A DNA stretch of 64,000 bases from Algibacter sp045066735 (GTDB taxonomy: Bacteria > Bacteroidota > Bacteroidia > Flavobacteriales > Flavobacteriaceae). The position numbers were made by a program, and so were the translations under genes. The stretch is taken from assembly GCF_045066735.1 (NCBI RefSeq), contig NZ_JBISHH010000023.1, forward strand, positions 196,174 through 260,173. Direction: 5' to 3'. Positions 25,615 to 34,451 of this stretch are shown here, one piece after another. The stretch's first letter is position 1. Each line of letters opens with the position of its first letter. The notes below the pieces were generated by a model that was given only the letters and a program-made list of their open reading frames with translations, made no database searches and was not told where the DNA came from.

Positions 25615-26394
25615 ATGAGTTTTACAAAATGGATAGGCGCCTCTTTAGGCTGGTCGTTTGGCGGACCAATAGGTGCCATAATAGGCTTAGCACTAGGTAG
25701 TGTTATTGATGCCATGTCCGACGGAAAAGGAAACCCCTTTTTAAACCAAGGACAACCTCAACAAGGTCAACGAACCACATATAATACACGCACAGCACCA
25801 CGCCCGCAAACACAATCTGGAGATTTTGAAGTGAGCTTACTTATTTTAGCTTCCATAGTAATAAAAGCCGATGGTAAACAAGACCAACGCGAGCTAGATT
25901 ACGTACGTCAACAATTTGTAAATATGTATGGCAAAGAACGTGCAAATAGTGCTTTTACGCTTTTTAAAAACATAAACAAACAAAACAATATTTCTACACG
26001 TCAAGTATGTTTACAAATTAAACAAATGATGGATCATCCATCACGTTTACAACTTATGCACTTTCTATTTGGTATAGCCAAAGCCGATGGTTTAGTAACC
26101 GAAGACGAGATAAAACAAATTTATACCATAGCCGGCTATTTAGGCATAAGCTCTCGAGATTACGAAAGCATCAAAGCCATGTTTTACGACAGTAGCGACA
26201 ATGCTTACAAGGTTTTAGAAATCACTAAAAGTGCTAGCGTAGACGAAATTAAAAAAGCCTACCGTACTATGGCTAAAAAATACCATCCAGATAAAGTTAT
26301 TCATCTAGGAAAAGAACACCAAAAAGGTGCCGAAGAAAAATTTAGGCAAGTGCAAGCTGCTTATGAGCAGATACAGAAGGAGCGTAGATTTTAA
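25615..26394 (+). CDS. TerB/DjlA-like co-chaperone with C-terminal J domain
   Basis: A 259-residue protein with the plan of DjlA. The N-terminal ~35 residues are a glycine-rich hydrophobic segment (GGPIGAIIGLALGSVIDAM) that may insert in membrane. Residues about 65-195 form a TerB-like helical domain (ILASIVIKADGKQDQRELDYV and a second ADG at IAKADGLVTEDEIK). The last 60 residues are a J domain with the diagnostic HPD in KKYHPDKV, which stimulates DnaK ATPase. It probably recruits DnaK to the membrane; clients are unknown. Confidence 0.92.
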   Translation: MSFTKWIGASLGWSFGGPIGAIIGLALGSVIDAMSDGKGNPFLNQGQPQQGQRTTYNTRTAPRPQTQSGDFEVSLLILASIVIKADGKQDQRELDYVRQQFVNMYGKERANSAFTLFKNINKQNNISTRQVCLQIKQMMDHPSRLQLMHFLFGIAKADGLVTEDEIKQIYTIAGYLGISSRDYESIKAMFYDSSDNAYKVLEITKSASVDEIKKAYRTMAKKYHPDKVIHLGKEHQKGAEEKFRQVQAAYEQIQKERRF

Positions 26395-26505
26395 TGATAG
26401 ATTAAGTTCTTCTTAAAAAAAATACTTTTCAACCCAAAAACAATTGGTTATAAGAACTTTAAGTAATAAATTTAGTGCGTGATACTATCTTAATACTTCT
26501 TTTTT

Positions 26506-26958
26506 ATGAAAAACATGTTCAATTCTAAAGACACACAAGCTGTAGTTGAAAGAATTAAAACCTTGGACAACGAAGCACAACCGCTTTGGGGCAAAATGAG
26601 TGTAGACCAAATGTTAGCGCATTGCAACGTAACTTACGAAATGGTCTACGATAAAAAGCACCCAAAACCAAATGCTTTTAAACGTTGGATGCTAAAAACC
26701 ATTGTAAAACCTATAGTTGTAGGCGACAAACCTTATAAAAAAAATAGCCGTACAGCTCCAGAATTCGTAATTACCGATAAGAAGAACTTCGATAAAGAAA
26801 AAAGTAGACTTGTAGATTTTATTAATAGAACTCAACAATTAGGTGCAAACCACTTTGAGAACAAAGCATCACATTCCTTCGGTAACCTAACCAATAAAGA
26901 ATGGAACACCATGTTTTACAAACATCTAGATCACCATCTCAATCAATTTGGAGTTTAA
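26506..26958 (+). CDS. DUF1569 family protein (DinB-like fold)
   Basis: A 150-residue cytosolic protein. The motif LWGKMSVDQMLAHCNVTYEM near residue 24-44 and the C-terminal FGNLTNKEWNTMFYKHLDHHLNQFGV are typical of DUF1569, a helical-bundle family related to DinB/YfiT metal-dependent transferases. The His at AHCN and the HLDHH cluster are the likely metal ligands. Substrate unknown. It is monocistronic and ends at a terminator shared with the convergent gene at 27022. Confidence 0.85.
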   Translation: MKNMFNSKDTQAVVERIKTLDNEAQPLWGKMSVDQMLAHCNVTYEMVYDKKHPKPNAFKRWMLKTIVKPIVVGDKPYKKNSRTAPEFVITDKKNFDKEKSRLVDFINRTQQLGANHFENKASHSFGNLTNKEWNTMFYKHLDHHLNQFGV

Positions 26959-26970
26959 AACACATAAAAA

Positions 26971-26995
26971 AAGCCAACTATAAAATAGTTGGCTT
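26971..26995. terminator. Bidirectional terminator
   Basis: Stem aagccaacta / tagttggctt with a TAAAA loop, A-run before and T-run after, between convergent genes. Confidence 0.85.
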
Positions 26996-27021
26996 TTTAA
27001 TTTTAATGATATCAATAAGTA

Positions 27022-27255
27022 TTATTTATTGATATAAGTTTTAGTTTCAGTTCCTTTCCCAAAAACCATAACTAGTTTGTCTTGTGTATCTGTGTAAACA
27101 GCCTCTAATTTCCAGCCTTCACTTTCAGAAGCTTCAATTAAGCACTTACGCACATCTGGATTAAAAAGGTTTAAATTTGGATTTACTGTATCTGCATTAA
27201 TATTTACAGAAAATAAAAGCATTGCTGCTACACTTAATAATTGTAACTTTTTCAT
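27022..27255 (-). CDS. Small exported protein
   Basis: A 77-residue protein with a clear signal peptide (MKKLQLLSVAAMLLFSVNINA) and a short mature region containing one Cys (VRKCLIEASESEGWKLEAVY). No recognised domain. It has a terminator downstream and a typical start context, so I believe it is a gene, but its function is unknown. Confidence 0.65.
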   Translation of the reverse strand: MKKLQLLSVAAMLLFSVNINADTVNPNLNLFNPDVRKCLIEASESEGWKLEAVYTDTQDKLVMVFGKGTETKTYINK

Positions 27256-27433
27256 TGAGAGAATTTTTGTTGGTTATACTTTAAATTAACACTACGAAAC
27301 TACAACGCATCCTTGAATTAAAACAAAATATTAGTTGACTGTAGTTTATTAACGTCAAACTAAATTACCAACCTAAAAACCAAAACGTAGCAACGATTTT
27401 TACAACAAAAAACATTATAAACTAGACCGTTTT

Positions 27434-28447
27434 CTATTCAAAAACAATTGTAGACTTATCCTTATCTACTTTTAAATCTATAGTTCTACCTAAAATTAAA
27501 GCACGATTATCTTTTTCGTGTCCCGCAGGCACATTAAAAGCTACTGGAAAATTATAATCGGCCAATGCATCTAAAAATAACTGTTCAATAGATGTACCCC
27601 AATCTGTTGTGTTTTTTCTCACTTTACTAATTCCTCCAATAATAACACCTTCACAATTATCAAAATAGCCAGCACGTTTTAAACTTTGCAACATACGGTC
27701 TATATGGTATTTATACTCGCCTACTTCTTCTATAAAAAGAATTTTTCCATCTGTATCGATACTTGTTTTAGAACCTAGCATAGTGTGCAATAATGTTAAA
27801 TTACCACCAACTAAAGGAGCTTTTGCTGTTCCTGGTCTGTTATATTTAGAGCCTTCAAGCGTATAACTCATTTGTTCTCCAAAAAGGGCCGCTTTAAATG
27901 TGGCAATAGGCTTTTCTATAGTGCTTATATCATCTGGCAAACTTAAACACATAATACCATGTATACTTTCTATACCTTCATTATTAAATTGATTATGTAA
28001 CCCCGTAATATCGCTATAACCTACAAGCCATTTTGGATGGTTTTTAAATTTAGTATAGTCTAGTTTATCCAAAATTCTAACAGTGCCATAACCCCCACGA
28101 GCACACCAAATGGCACTAACGGTTGGATTATCTAGAGCATTTTGAAAGTCTTCACAACGCTCATCATCGGTTCCCGCAAAATGATTGTATTTACTAAAAA
28201 CATGCTTACCTACAATAGCATGCAAACCCCAACTTTTAAGTAATGCTTTAGCTTGTTCAATTTCTTTAACGCCGTTTTTTATAACACCCGATGGTGCTAC
28301 AATAGCAACCGTATCGCCTGCTTTTAAATATGGAGGTTGTATCAATTTAGTGGAGTGTTTTAATGGTGATTCTTGCGCCAATAGTGTTGTTTTTCCGAAG
28401 AAAAAAAGAGTGCAAAATAAAATGGTAACATAAGTAATTCGTGTCAT
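27434..28447 (-). CDS. S66 family LD-carboxypeptidase
   Basis: A 337-residue exported peptidase of the muramoyltetrapeptide LD-carboxypeptidase family, which removes the terminal D-Ala from peptidoglycan tetrapeptides during wall recycling. The start at 28447 (MTRITYVTILFCTLFFFG) is preferred over an ATG 5 codons upstream. A signal peptide ends near LLAQ. Catalytic elements: GDTVAIVAPSG at the front, nucleophile Ser145 in GYSDITGLH, the Glu in FIEEVGEYKYHIDRM and the His in VPAGHEKDN. An exported form fits a periplasmic role. It is divergent from metG. Confidence 0.93.
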   Translation of the reverse strand: MTRITYVTILFCTLFFFGKTTLLAQESPLKHSTKLIQPPYLKAGDTVAIVAPSGVIKNGVKEIEQAKALLKSWGLHAIVGKHVFSKYNHFAGTDDERCEDFQNALDNPTVSAIWCARGGYGTVRILDKLDYTKFKNHPKWLVGYSDITGLHNQFNNEGIESIHGIMCLSLPDDISTIEKPIATFKAALFGEQMSYTLEGSKYNRPGTAKAPLVGGNLTLLHTMLGSKTSIDTDGKILFIEEVGEYKYHIDRMLQSLKRAGYFDNCEGVIIGGISKVRKNTTDWGTSIEQLFLDALADYNFPVAFNVPAGHEKDNRALILGRTIDLKVDKDKSTIVFE

Positions 28448-28611
28448 AATGTAAATGTACATTTTTTTTCTAAATAGGGCTTAAATTGATTACTTTTACG
28501 GCTTGAAAAACACTTGTGTTTCTGAGTAAAACCAATATATATTTCATTTTAAACAATTGATATTATAATACATAACAATCAAAAACACACTCATAATATA
28601 ATTTTAAATTG

Positions 28612-30678
28612 ATGAACACACCAAAACGATATACCATTACAACTGCTTTACCATACACCAACGGCCCAATACATATAGGCCATTTAGCTGGTGTTTACGT
28701 GCCTGCAGACATTTATGTACGCTATTTACGCTTAACAGGAAACGATGTTGTATTTATTGGCGGAAGTGATGAACACGGTGTGCCAATTACTATAAAAGCT
28801 AAAAATGAAGGTGTAACACCTCAAGATATTGTAGATAAATATCATGCTATTATTAAAAAATCGTTTGTAGATTTTGGAATTACTTACGATAATTACTCTC
28901 GAACTTCTGCACCTATTCATCATGAAACAGCTTCTGAGTTTTTCAAAACTTTAGATGCCAAAGGTGAATTTATTGAAGAAACATCGGAACAATTGTATGA
29001 TGCTCAAGCTAATCAATTTTTAGCAGATAGATTCGTGATTGGAACTTGCCCAAAATGTGGCAATGAAGAAAGTTACGGTGATCAATGTGAAAACTGTGGA
29101 ACAAGCCATAATGCTACCGATTTAATTAATCCTAAATCGGCTATAACAGGCAATGTACCAACCTTAAAACAAACAAAGCATTGGTATTTACCACTAGATA
29201 AACATGAAGCTTTTTTAAGAGAATGGATTCTTGAAGGTCATAAAAAAGACTGGAAACCTAATGTTTACGGACAATGTAAATCTTGGATAGACGATGGTTT
29301 ACGCCCAAGAGCCGTAACCCGTGATTTAGACTGGGGAATCCCTGTACCTGCCGAAGGTGGTGAGGGTAAAGTGCTTTACGTTTGGTTCGATGCACCAATT
29401 GGTTATATTTCATCTACCAAAGAATGGGCTGCTCGCGAAGGAAAAGATTGGGAACCATACTGGAAAGATAAAGATACTAAACTAGTACATTTTATAGGTA
29501 AAGATAATATTGTATTTCATTGTATTATTTTCCCTGCGATGTTAAAAGCGGAAGGCTCTTATATTTTACCTGATAATGTGCCAGCAAACGAGTTTTTAAA
29601 TTTAGAAGGCAACAAATTATCTACCTCTAAAAACTGGGCCGTTTGGTTACCAGAATATTTAGAAGATTTCCCAGGTCAACAAGATGTTTTACGTTACGTA
29701 TTAACAGCAAACGCACCAGAAACTAAGGATAACGATTTTACTTGGAAAGATTTTCAGGCAAGAAACAACAATGAATTAGTTGCTATCTTCGGAAACTTTA
29801 TTAACCGAGTAGTTGTTTTAACTAATAAATATTATGAAGGTATTGTGCCTAGTCCCTCAGAACTTGAGCAAGTAGATGAAGAAACTTTAGCTACCATAAA
29901 AGCTTACCCAGATGTTATTGCTAGCTCTATAGAGCGTTACCGTTTTAGAGAAGCAAGCCAAGAAATGATGAATTTAGCGCGTTTAGGGAATAAATATCTA
30001 GCCGATGCAGAACCATGGAAAGTGATTAAAGTAGATGCTGAACGCACAAAAACCATTATGTACGTTGCGTTGCAAATTGCTTCAGCATTAGCCACTTTAA
30101 GTGAGCCTTTTTTACCGTTCACTTCAACTAAATTAAAAAACATATTAAATCATTCTAATCTAGATAGAGAAACGACTTGGAAAGAAGTTGCTACAAAAAG
30201 CGTACTCTTACCTGCAGGACATAAAATTGGTGAAGCTGAATTATTATTTTCTAAAGTAGAAGATGAAACAATTCAAAAACAACTTGATAAACTAGAAGCG
30301 AGTAAAAAAGCTAACGAAGCAGCAAATAAAGTAGTAGAACCACAAAAGGACACTATAAACTTTGATGATTTCACTAAACTTGATATGCGTGTTGGTACCA
30401 TTATAGAAGCTGAAAAAATGCCAAAAGCTAAAAAACTTTTAGTTTTAAAAGTAGATACAGGTATTGATGTTAGAACTATTGTTTCTGGTATTGCAGAAAG
30501 CTTTACGCCAGAAGAGGTTGTAGGCAAACGTGTTACTGTTTTGGTAAACCTAGCACCAAGAGCCTTACGCGGTGTAGAAAGTGAAGGCATGATTTTAATG
30601 ACGGAGAGTGAAGACGGAAAACTTGTATTTGTAAATCCCGATACAGATAATGTTGCTAATGGATTAGCGATAAGCTAA
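28612..30678 (+). CDS. metG: Methionyl-tRNA synthetase
   Basis: Charges tRNA-Met with methionine in the cytosol. 688 residues from the ATG at 28612; a TTG just before it is in frame but unlikely to be used. The class I signatures are HIGH (in GPIHIGHLAG) and KLSTS (in GNKLSTSKNWAVW). The four-Cys zinc knuckle CPKCGN...CENCG is complete. The anticodon-binding helical domain follows, and the C-terminal ~110 residues (DDFTKLDMRVGTIIEAEKM) are the Trbp111-like tRNA-binding and dimerisation domain. All expected domains are present. Confidence 0.98.
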   Translation: MNTPKRYTITTALPYTNGPIHIGHLAGVYVPADIYVRYLRLTGNDVVFIGGSDEHGVPITIKAKNEGVTPQDIVDKYHAIIKKSFVDFGITYDNYSRTSAPIHHETASEFFKTLDAKGEFIEETSEQLYDAQANQFLADRFVIGTCPKCGNEESYGDQCENCGTSHNATDLINPKSAITGNVPTLKQTKHWYLPLDKHEAFLREWILEGHKKDWKPNVYGQCKSWIDDGLRPRAVTRDLDWGIPVPAEGGEGKVLYVWFDAPIGYISSTKEWAAREGKDWEPYWKDKDTKLVHFIGKDNIVFHCIIFPAMLKAEGSYILPDNVPANEFLNLEGNKLSTSKNWAVWLPEYLEDFPGQQDVLRYVLTANAPETKDNDFTWKDFQARNNNELVAIFGNFINRVVVLTNKYYEGIVPSPSELEQVDEETLATIKAYPDVIASSIERYRFREASQEMMNLARLGNKYLADAEPWKVIKVDAERTKTIMYVALQIASALATLSEPFLPFTSTKLKNILNHSNLDRETTWKEVATKSVLLPAGHKIGEAELLFSKVEDETIQKQLDKLEASKKANEAANKVVEPQKDTINFDDFTKLDMRVGTIIEAEKMPKAKKLLVLKVDTGIDVRTIVSGIAESFTPEEVVGKRVTVLVNLAPRALRGVESEGMILMTESEDGKLVFVNPDTDNVANGLAIS

Positions 30679-30695
30679 TAAGTTTTATAAAAAAA

Positions 30696-32144
30696 ATGAA
30701 AAAACGTTTACTATTTATTGTCCTATTTTATTCTTTTTTTGGTTTTTCTCAAAACCCAGTTTTGAATTTACCAGTAAATTATAAATCAGAATTTTATAGA
30801 GACAAAGAGTCTCTTGCTTTAATAAATGAAAGTAAAAGTGAGTTAGTTCTTTTTATAGAAGATCATAAAAAGACTAAATTGGTTTTACTTAATAGTGACC
30901 TTGAGGTTAAATCTGAATTTCAAATAGAGACGTTACCAAAATCATTTAAAAACTATCTTGGTTATAAAGTAAATAAAGACAATAGTTACTCAGTTTTTTT
31001 TACGAATCTTAAAAACAAGAAATTTGGAAGGTTAGACATTAATTTTGAAACAAAAGAATCAAGCGTACACAAATTAGATTTTACATTTAATTTCGAAGGC
31101 TATGTTGAAACTCTAATGTTTAATAATGAATTTTATTTAATTTCTGTAACAAAGCGAAGTAACGATGTTCACTTTTATATTTATAATAACAACGGAAATT
31201 TTGATAAAAAAACAGTATCATTCGATTTTTTAGAGAGAAAAGTAAATTCATCTAACAAAAAGGCTTCTAACATTTTGTTTGGTTCTAAACTAGCTAAAAT
31301 TGATGTTAGCTTACCAAATGCAATAGAGTTAACAGCAAATGAAAATAAAATTTATTTAAATAATGACGAATTTATCTTCACTTTTGATAATGATAAAAAC
31401 AGTACGATTGTTGCAAAACTTGATCCAACCAATTTTAATATAAAACATGATGTTTTTAAACATTCGGTTGTGACGCTACATCAATTTTCAAAACATAACT
31501 CCTATCTTTTTGATAACAAACTATATCAAATTAGTGGTTCAGCTGAGGAATTAAAATTTACAATTAAAGATTTTAGAACTAAAGAGTTAATTAAAAATAT
31601 CGTTTTAAATAAATCAGATTCAATAACATTCAAAAACACACCTATTATTCTAGAGGGAGTCGGATTTAACGGTGATAAGACTAAAGAAATTGAGAAAACA
31701 AATAAGTTTCTAAGAAAAATTTCTAAAGATAAAATAGGTGTATCAGTTCTAAGACAAAATGAAAATCTCAAGATTCTTTTGGGAGGTGAAATTATAAATT
31801 ACAGCGGTGGTGCTTCAATGCCTGGATTTGGCGGAATTCCGCTTGGTGGTTTTGGACCTTTAAGCGTAAGTTTTAATCCTACATTTTCTGCTTATGGAAA
31901 TTATGTATCATCAAGGTCTACTTATATTGGTTGTCTTTTCGATAAAGATTTTAATCACGTAAAAGGTGAAATAGAAAAAAATAGTTTAGACAAGGTGAAA
32001 GATTTTGAAGATTCTTTTGATAATAAAAGCATTTATACTCCTAAAGCTAAATTAACCAATGTATTTTCATTTAATAACAAATTGTATTTTGGGTACTTAA
32101 ACACCGAAGACAAAAATTATCATCTAATAGAATTTGAAAAGTAA
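30696..32144 (+). CDS. Exported protein of unknown function
   Basis: A 482-residue protein with a signal peptide (MKKRLLFIVLFYSFFGFSQN). The mature region is rich in short beta strands with Asn, Lys and Asp, and reads like a beta-propeller or similar repeat fold (for example SELVLFIEDHKKTKLVLLN, then KNKKFGRLDINFE). A glycine/proline-rich loop GASMPGFGGIPLGGFGPL lies near residue 375. No lipobox and no T9SS sorting domain. It begins 17 bp after metG and may be read through from it. I do not recognise the family. Confidence 0.75.
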   Translation: MKKRLLFIVLFYSFFGFSQNPVLNLPVNYKSEFYRDKESLALINESKSELVLFIEDHKKTKLVLLNSDLEVKSEFQIETLPKSFKNYLGYKVNKDNSYSVFFTNLKNKKFGRLDINFETKESSVHKLDFTFNFEGYVETLMFNNEFYLISVTKRSNDVHFYIYNNNGNFDKKTVSFDFLERKVNSSNKKASNILFGSKLAKIDVSLPNAIELTANENKIYLNNDEFIFTFDNDKNSTIVAKLDPTNFNIKHDVFKHSVVTLHQFSKHNSYLFDNKLYQISGSAEELKFTIKDFRTKELIKNIVLNKSDSITFKNTPIILEGVGFNGDKTKEIEKTNKFLRKISKDKIGVSVLRQNENLKILLGGEIINYSGGASMPGFGGIPLGGFGPLSVSFNPTFSAYGNYVSSRSTYIGCLFDKDFNHVKGEIEKNSLDKVKDFEDSFDNKSIYTPKAKLTNVFSFNNKLYFGYLNTEDKNYHLIEFEK

Positions 32145-32208
32145 TGAATAAAAGTATTATTTACTTTTAAGAAGGTCTAATTTACTAACTTTATAAAAAA
32201 CAAAACCT

Positions 32209-32727
32209 ATGTTATCAAAAGCTATAGAAAAAGCATTAAACAATCAAATAAAAATAGAAGCAGAATCGTCTCAAATATACTTAGCCATGGCTTGCTGGGC
32301 CGAAGTAAAAGGTTTAGAAGGTGTTGCAAACTTTATGTACGCACAATCTGATGAAGAGCGTGAGCATATGTTAAAACTTGTAAAGTTTGTTAACGAGCGT
32401 GGTGGTCATGCAAAAATTTCGGAATTATCGGCACCTAACGTAACCTTTACTTCATTTAAAGAAATGTTTGAGAAATTGTTCGAGCACGAAGTATTTGTAT
32501 CTCAAAGTATAAACGATTTAGTCCATATTAGTTTAGAAGAAAGAGATTATGCATCACACAACTTTTTACAGTGGTATGTTGCTGAGCAAATAGAAGAAGA
32601 AGCTGTAGCTCGCACCATTTTAGACAAAATAAATCTTATTGGAGATGATAAAGGTGGATTGTATCTTTTTGATCGCGATATAGAAAACTTAACTGTAACT
32701 TCCGCATCTGCAGATGGTTTACAGTAA
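32209..32727 (+). CDS. ftnA: Ferritin
   Basis: A 172-residue non-haem ferritin that oxidises and stores iron as a 24-mer shell. The ferroxidase residues are in IKIEAESSQIYLAMACWAEV, DEEREHMLKLVKFVNERGG, and VAEQIEEEA. The C-terminus matches bacterial FtnA length and lacks the haem-binding Met of bacterioferritin. Monocistronic by spacing. The gene symbol follows family use. Confidence 0.95.
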   Translation: MLSKAIEKALNNQIKIEAESSQIYLAMACWAEVKGLEGVANFMYAQSDEEREHMLKLVKFVNERGGHAKISELSAPNVTFTSFKEMFEKLFEHEVFVSQSINDLVHISLEERDYASHNFLQWYVAEQIEEEAVARTILDKINLIGDDKGGLYLFDRDIENLTVTSASADGLQ

Positions 32728-32766
32728 TTTTAACATTTAATCTTATTTAGATTTAATAAAAATAGT

Positions 32767-32774
32767 TATTTTTG
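32767..32774 (+). promoter_or_regulatory. -7 element of the small Cys-rich gene
   Basis: TATTTTTG followed by C matches the Bacteroidota -7 consensus and lies about 40 bp before the probable TTG start at 32816. Confidence 0.55.
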
Positions 32775-32815
32775 CCCAAGATAAATTTGATATCTCTTAA
32801 ATTTCAGATTCTGTT

Positions 32816-32977
32816 TTGGGCAAAAAAAAGAAAAAAAAGGCAATTAAAATGTTACGTGAATTAGGAGTAGAACTTCCTGATAAAGTAAAAAGCAGTTGTT
32901 GTAAAAAATTTAAAAAAGGCGAAAATAAGCGTTGTAAAAAATGCCCTTGTTTCGACTTGCTTAAAAAAGTGGCATAA
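32816..32977 (+). CDS. Small lysine- and cysteine-rich protein
   Basis: A 53-residue frame from a TTG at 32816 (42 residues from the ATG at 32849). It begins LGKKKKKKAIKMLREL and continues VELPDKVKSSCCKKF, KKGENKRCKKCPCFDLLKK. Five cysteines in CC, C, CPC spacing, together with strong positive charge, suggest metal binding or nucleic-acid contact. A consensus -7 element upstream and a hairpin downstream bracket it as a complete transcription unit. The KKKKKK block, conserved-looking Cys layout and complete unit argue that it is a real gene; the TTG start is less certain. I recall short proteins of this style in Flavobacteriales, without known function. Confidence 0.68.
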   Translation: MGKKKKKKAIKMLRELGVELPDKVKSSCCKKFKKGENKRCKKCPCFDLLKKVA

Positions 32978-33003
32978 TCACTCTTAATACCTAAAAATAT
33001 TCG

Positions 33004-33030
33004 TACCAAAAACCATCCGTGTTTTTGGTA
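33004..33030 (+). terminator. Hairpin after the small Cys-rich gene
   Basis: Perfect 10-bp stem taccaaaaac / gtttttggta with a CATCCGT loop. The following T-tract is short, so termination is likely but not certain. Confidence 0.6.
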
Positions 33031-33195
33031 TTTACTCAAGTTCAATTCCCGATAACGTTAAAAAAATAACTTATAGTGACTACCTATATCGCATAGGGGT
33101 CTTAACTTGCGTACATCAAATTGTTTCTTTTTTTTAAGAAGCAATAAATAGTGATAATTTTTAAACCCAAATAGAAACCTAATTAATACATGTAA

Positions 33196-33669
33196 ATGAA
33201 AAGAATAGCAATTTTATTAGTGTTAGCATTAAGTTTAGCTTCATGCGGCACATCAAAAGTAGTGCGAACTTCAAAAAAAGTAATGAAAGGAAATTGGACG
33301 CTAAGTACTATTTCTTATAGTGAAAAAGGCACCTATAATGTATCTCTTTTAGATGATGCTCCAAAAGCATGTTTTGAAGGTAGTGATTGGCAGTTTATTC
33401 CTAATAACAATTCGGGGATTTACACCATTAATGATACCAATTGTAGTATTGGTGCTCGTAACTTCATTTTTACCATTCAAGAAGTAGACCCTGATACCGA
33501 TTTGTACGATTTTTTACTAAAACCTACAGACGAAAAAGGAAAATCGCCAACCAACTACGGTTACAGAATGCAACTTACTCAACTTACAGAAGCTACAATG
33601 CAATGGCAACAAACGCTTAATGTAGAAGGTAAACCATTTACAATTACAATGAATTTTACAAAACAATAA
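33196..33669 (+). CDS. Lipocalin-like lipoprotein
   Basis: A 157-residue lipoprotein with signal MKRIAILLVLALSLASC (lipidated Cys17). The mature region opens with KKVMKGNWTLSTISY, the GxW pattern at the front of lipocalin-like barrels, and is beta-rich up to the end (PFTITMNFTKQ). Bacterial lipocalin-type lipoproteins are thought to bind lipids at the outer membrane. It lies 9 bp before the OmpA gene, so the two are a unit. Family assignment is from pattern only. Confidence 0.8.
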   Translation: MKRIAILLVLALSLASCGTSKVVRTSKKVMKGNWTLSTISYSEKGTYNVSLLDDAPKACFEGSDWQFIPNNNSGIYTINDTNCSIGARNFIFTIQEVDPDTDLYDFLLKPTDEKGKSPTNYGYRMQLTQLTEATMQWQQTLNVEGKPFTITMNFTKQ

Positions 33670-33678
33670 AACATACAG

Positions 33679-34383
33679 ATGAAAACAATATTTAATAAAA
33701 TAGGATTAATTCTTTTAGCACTTATTCTTACAGTAAATGTAACAAGTTGTAAATCGGTACAAAATGCAAACAACAAACAAAAAGGTGGTGCCATTGGTGC
33801 CGCTGGTGGTGCAATTTTAGGCGCTATTATTGGCAATAATGTTGGTAAAGGTGGCAATGGAGAACTTGGTGCTGTTATTGGTGGTGTTATTGGCGGTGGC
33901 GCTGGTGTACTTATTGGTAACAAAATGGACAAACAAGCCCAAACAATTGAAAACGAAATTCCAGGAGCTAAAGTAGAACGTGTAGACGATGGTATTGTGG
34001 TAACTTTTGATGAAAATAGTGGTGTATATTTCAATACAGCTAAATACAATGTTAACGAAGCTTCACAAGAAACTTTAAATAAATTAATTGCTGTTTTTAA
34101 AGAATACCCAGACACCAACGTATTGGTTGTTGGCCATACAGATAGTGTTGGTAGCGAAGAATCAAACCTAACATTATCTAAAAACAGAGCCAATGCCGTT
34201 ACCGATTATTTTTTAAGTAAAGGATTAAGCGCTAGCCGTTTTACTACAAATTGGTTTGGTGAAGCACAACCAACTCATGATAATACTACAGCAGAAGGTC
34301 GTGCAAAAAATAGAAGAGTAAACATCGCCATCTTACCTAATGAAAAAATGATTGATGATGCTAAAACTGAAGCAGGACAATAA
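33679..34383 (+). CDS. OmpA family protein with glycine-zipper segment
   Basis: A 234-residue envelope protein. The N-terminal signal (MKTIFNKIGLILLALILTVNVTSC) has a lipobox Cys at 24. Residues about 34-80 are a glycine-zipper stretch (GGAIGAAGGAILGAIIG) likely to insert in the membrane. The C-terminal OmpA domain (about 105-225) binds peptidoglycan: VVTFDENSGVYF, VVGHTDSVGSEESN and AEGRAKNRRVNI, including the conserved Asp and Arg that hold diaminopimelate. It links the outer membrane to the wall and follows the lipocalin-like gene. Confidence 0.95.
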   Translation: MKTIFNKIGLILLALILTVNVTSCKSVQNANNKQKGGAIGAAGGAILGAIIGNNVGKGGNGELGAVIGGVIGGGAGVLIGNKMDKQAQTIENEIPGAKVERVDDGIVVTFDENSGVYFNTAKYNVNEASQETLNKLIAVFKEYPDTNVLVVGHTDSVGSEESNLTLSKNRANAVTDYFLSKGLSASRFTTNWFGEAQPTHDNTTAEGRAKNRRVNIAILPNEKMIDDAKTEAGQ

Positions 34384-34410
34384 GCTTCTTTTTTAAACAA
34401 ACTATATTAA

Positions 34411-34433
34411 GGCTATCTTTTAAAAAGATAGCC
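34411..34433. terminator. Bidirectional terminator
   Basis: 11-bp stem ggctatctttt / aaaagatagcc followed by T-run, between convergent OmpA and DnaE genes. Confidence 0.8.
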
Positions 34434-34451
34434 TTTTTTATTTTGTAAAAG

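Noticed and set aside
33579..34193. A 204-codon minus-strand frame opposite the OmpA gene
   Set aside because: It is the antisense of the glycine-zipper and OmpA coding sequence, giving Pro/Ala-rich low-complexity text; the plus-strand gene has clear OmpA motifs.
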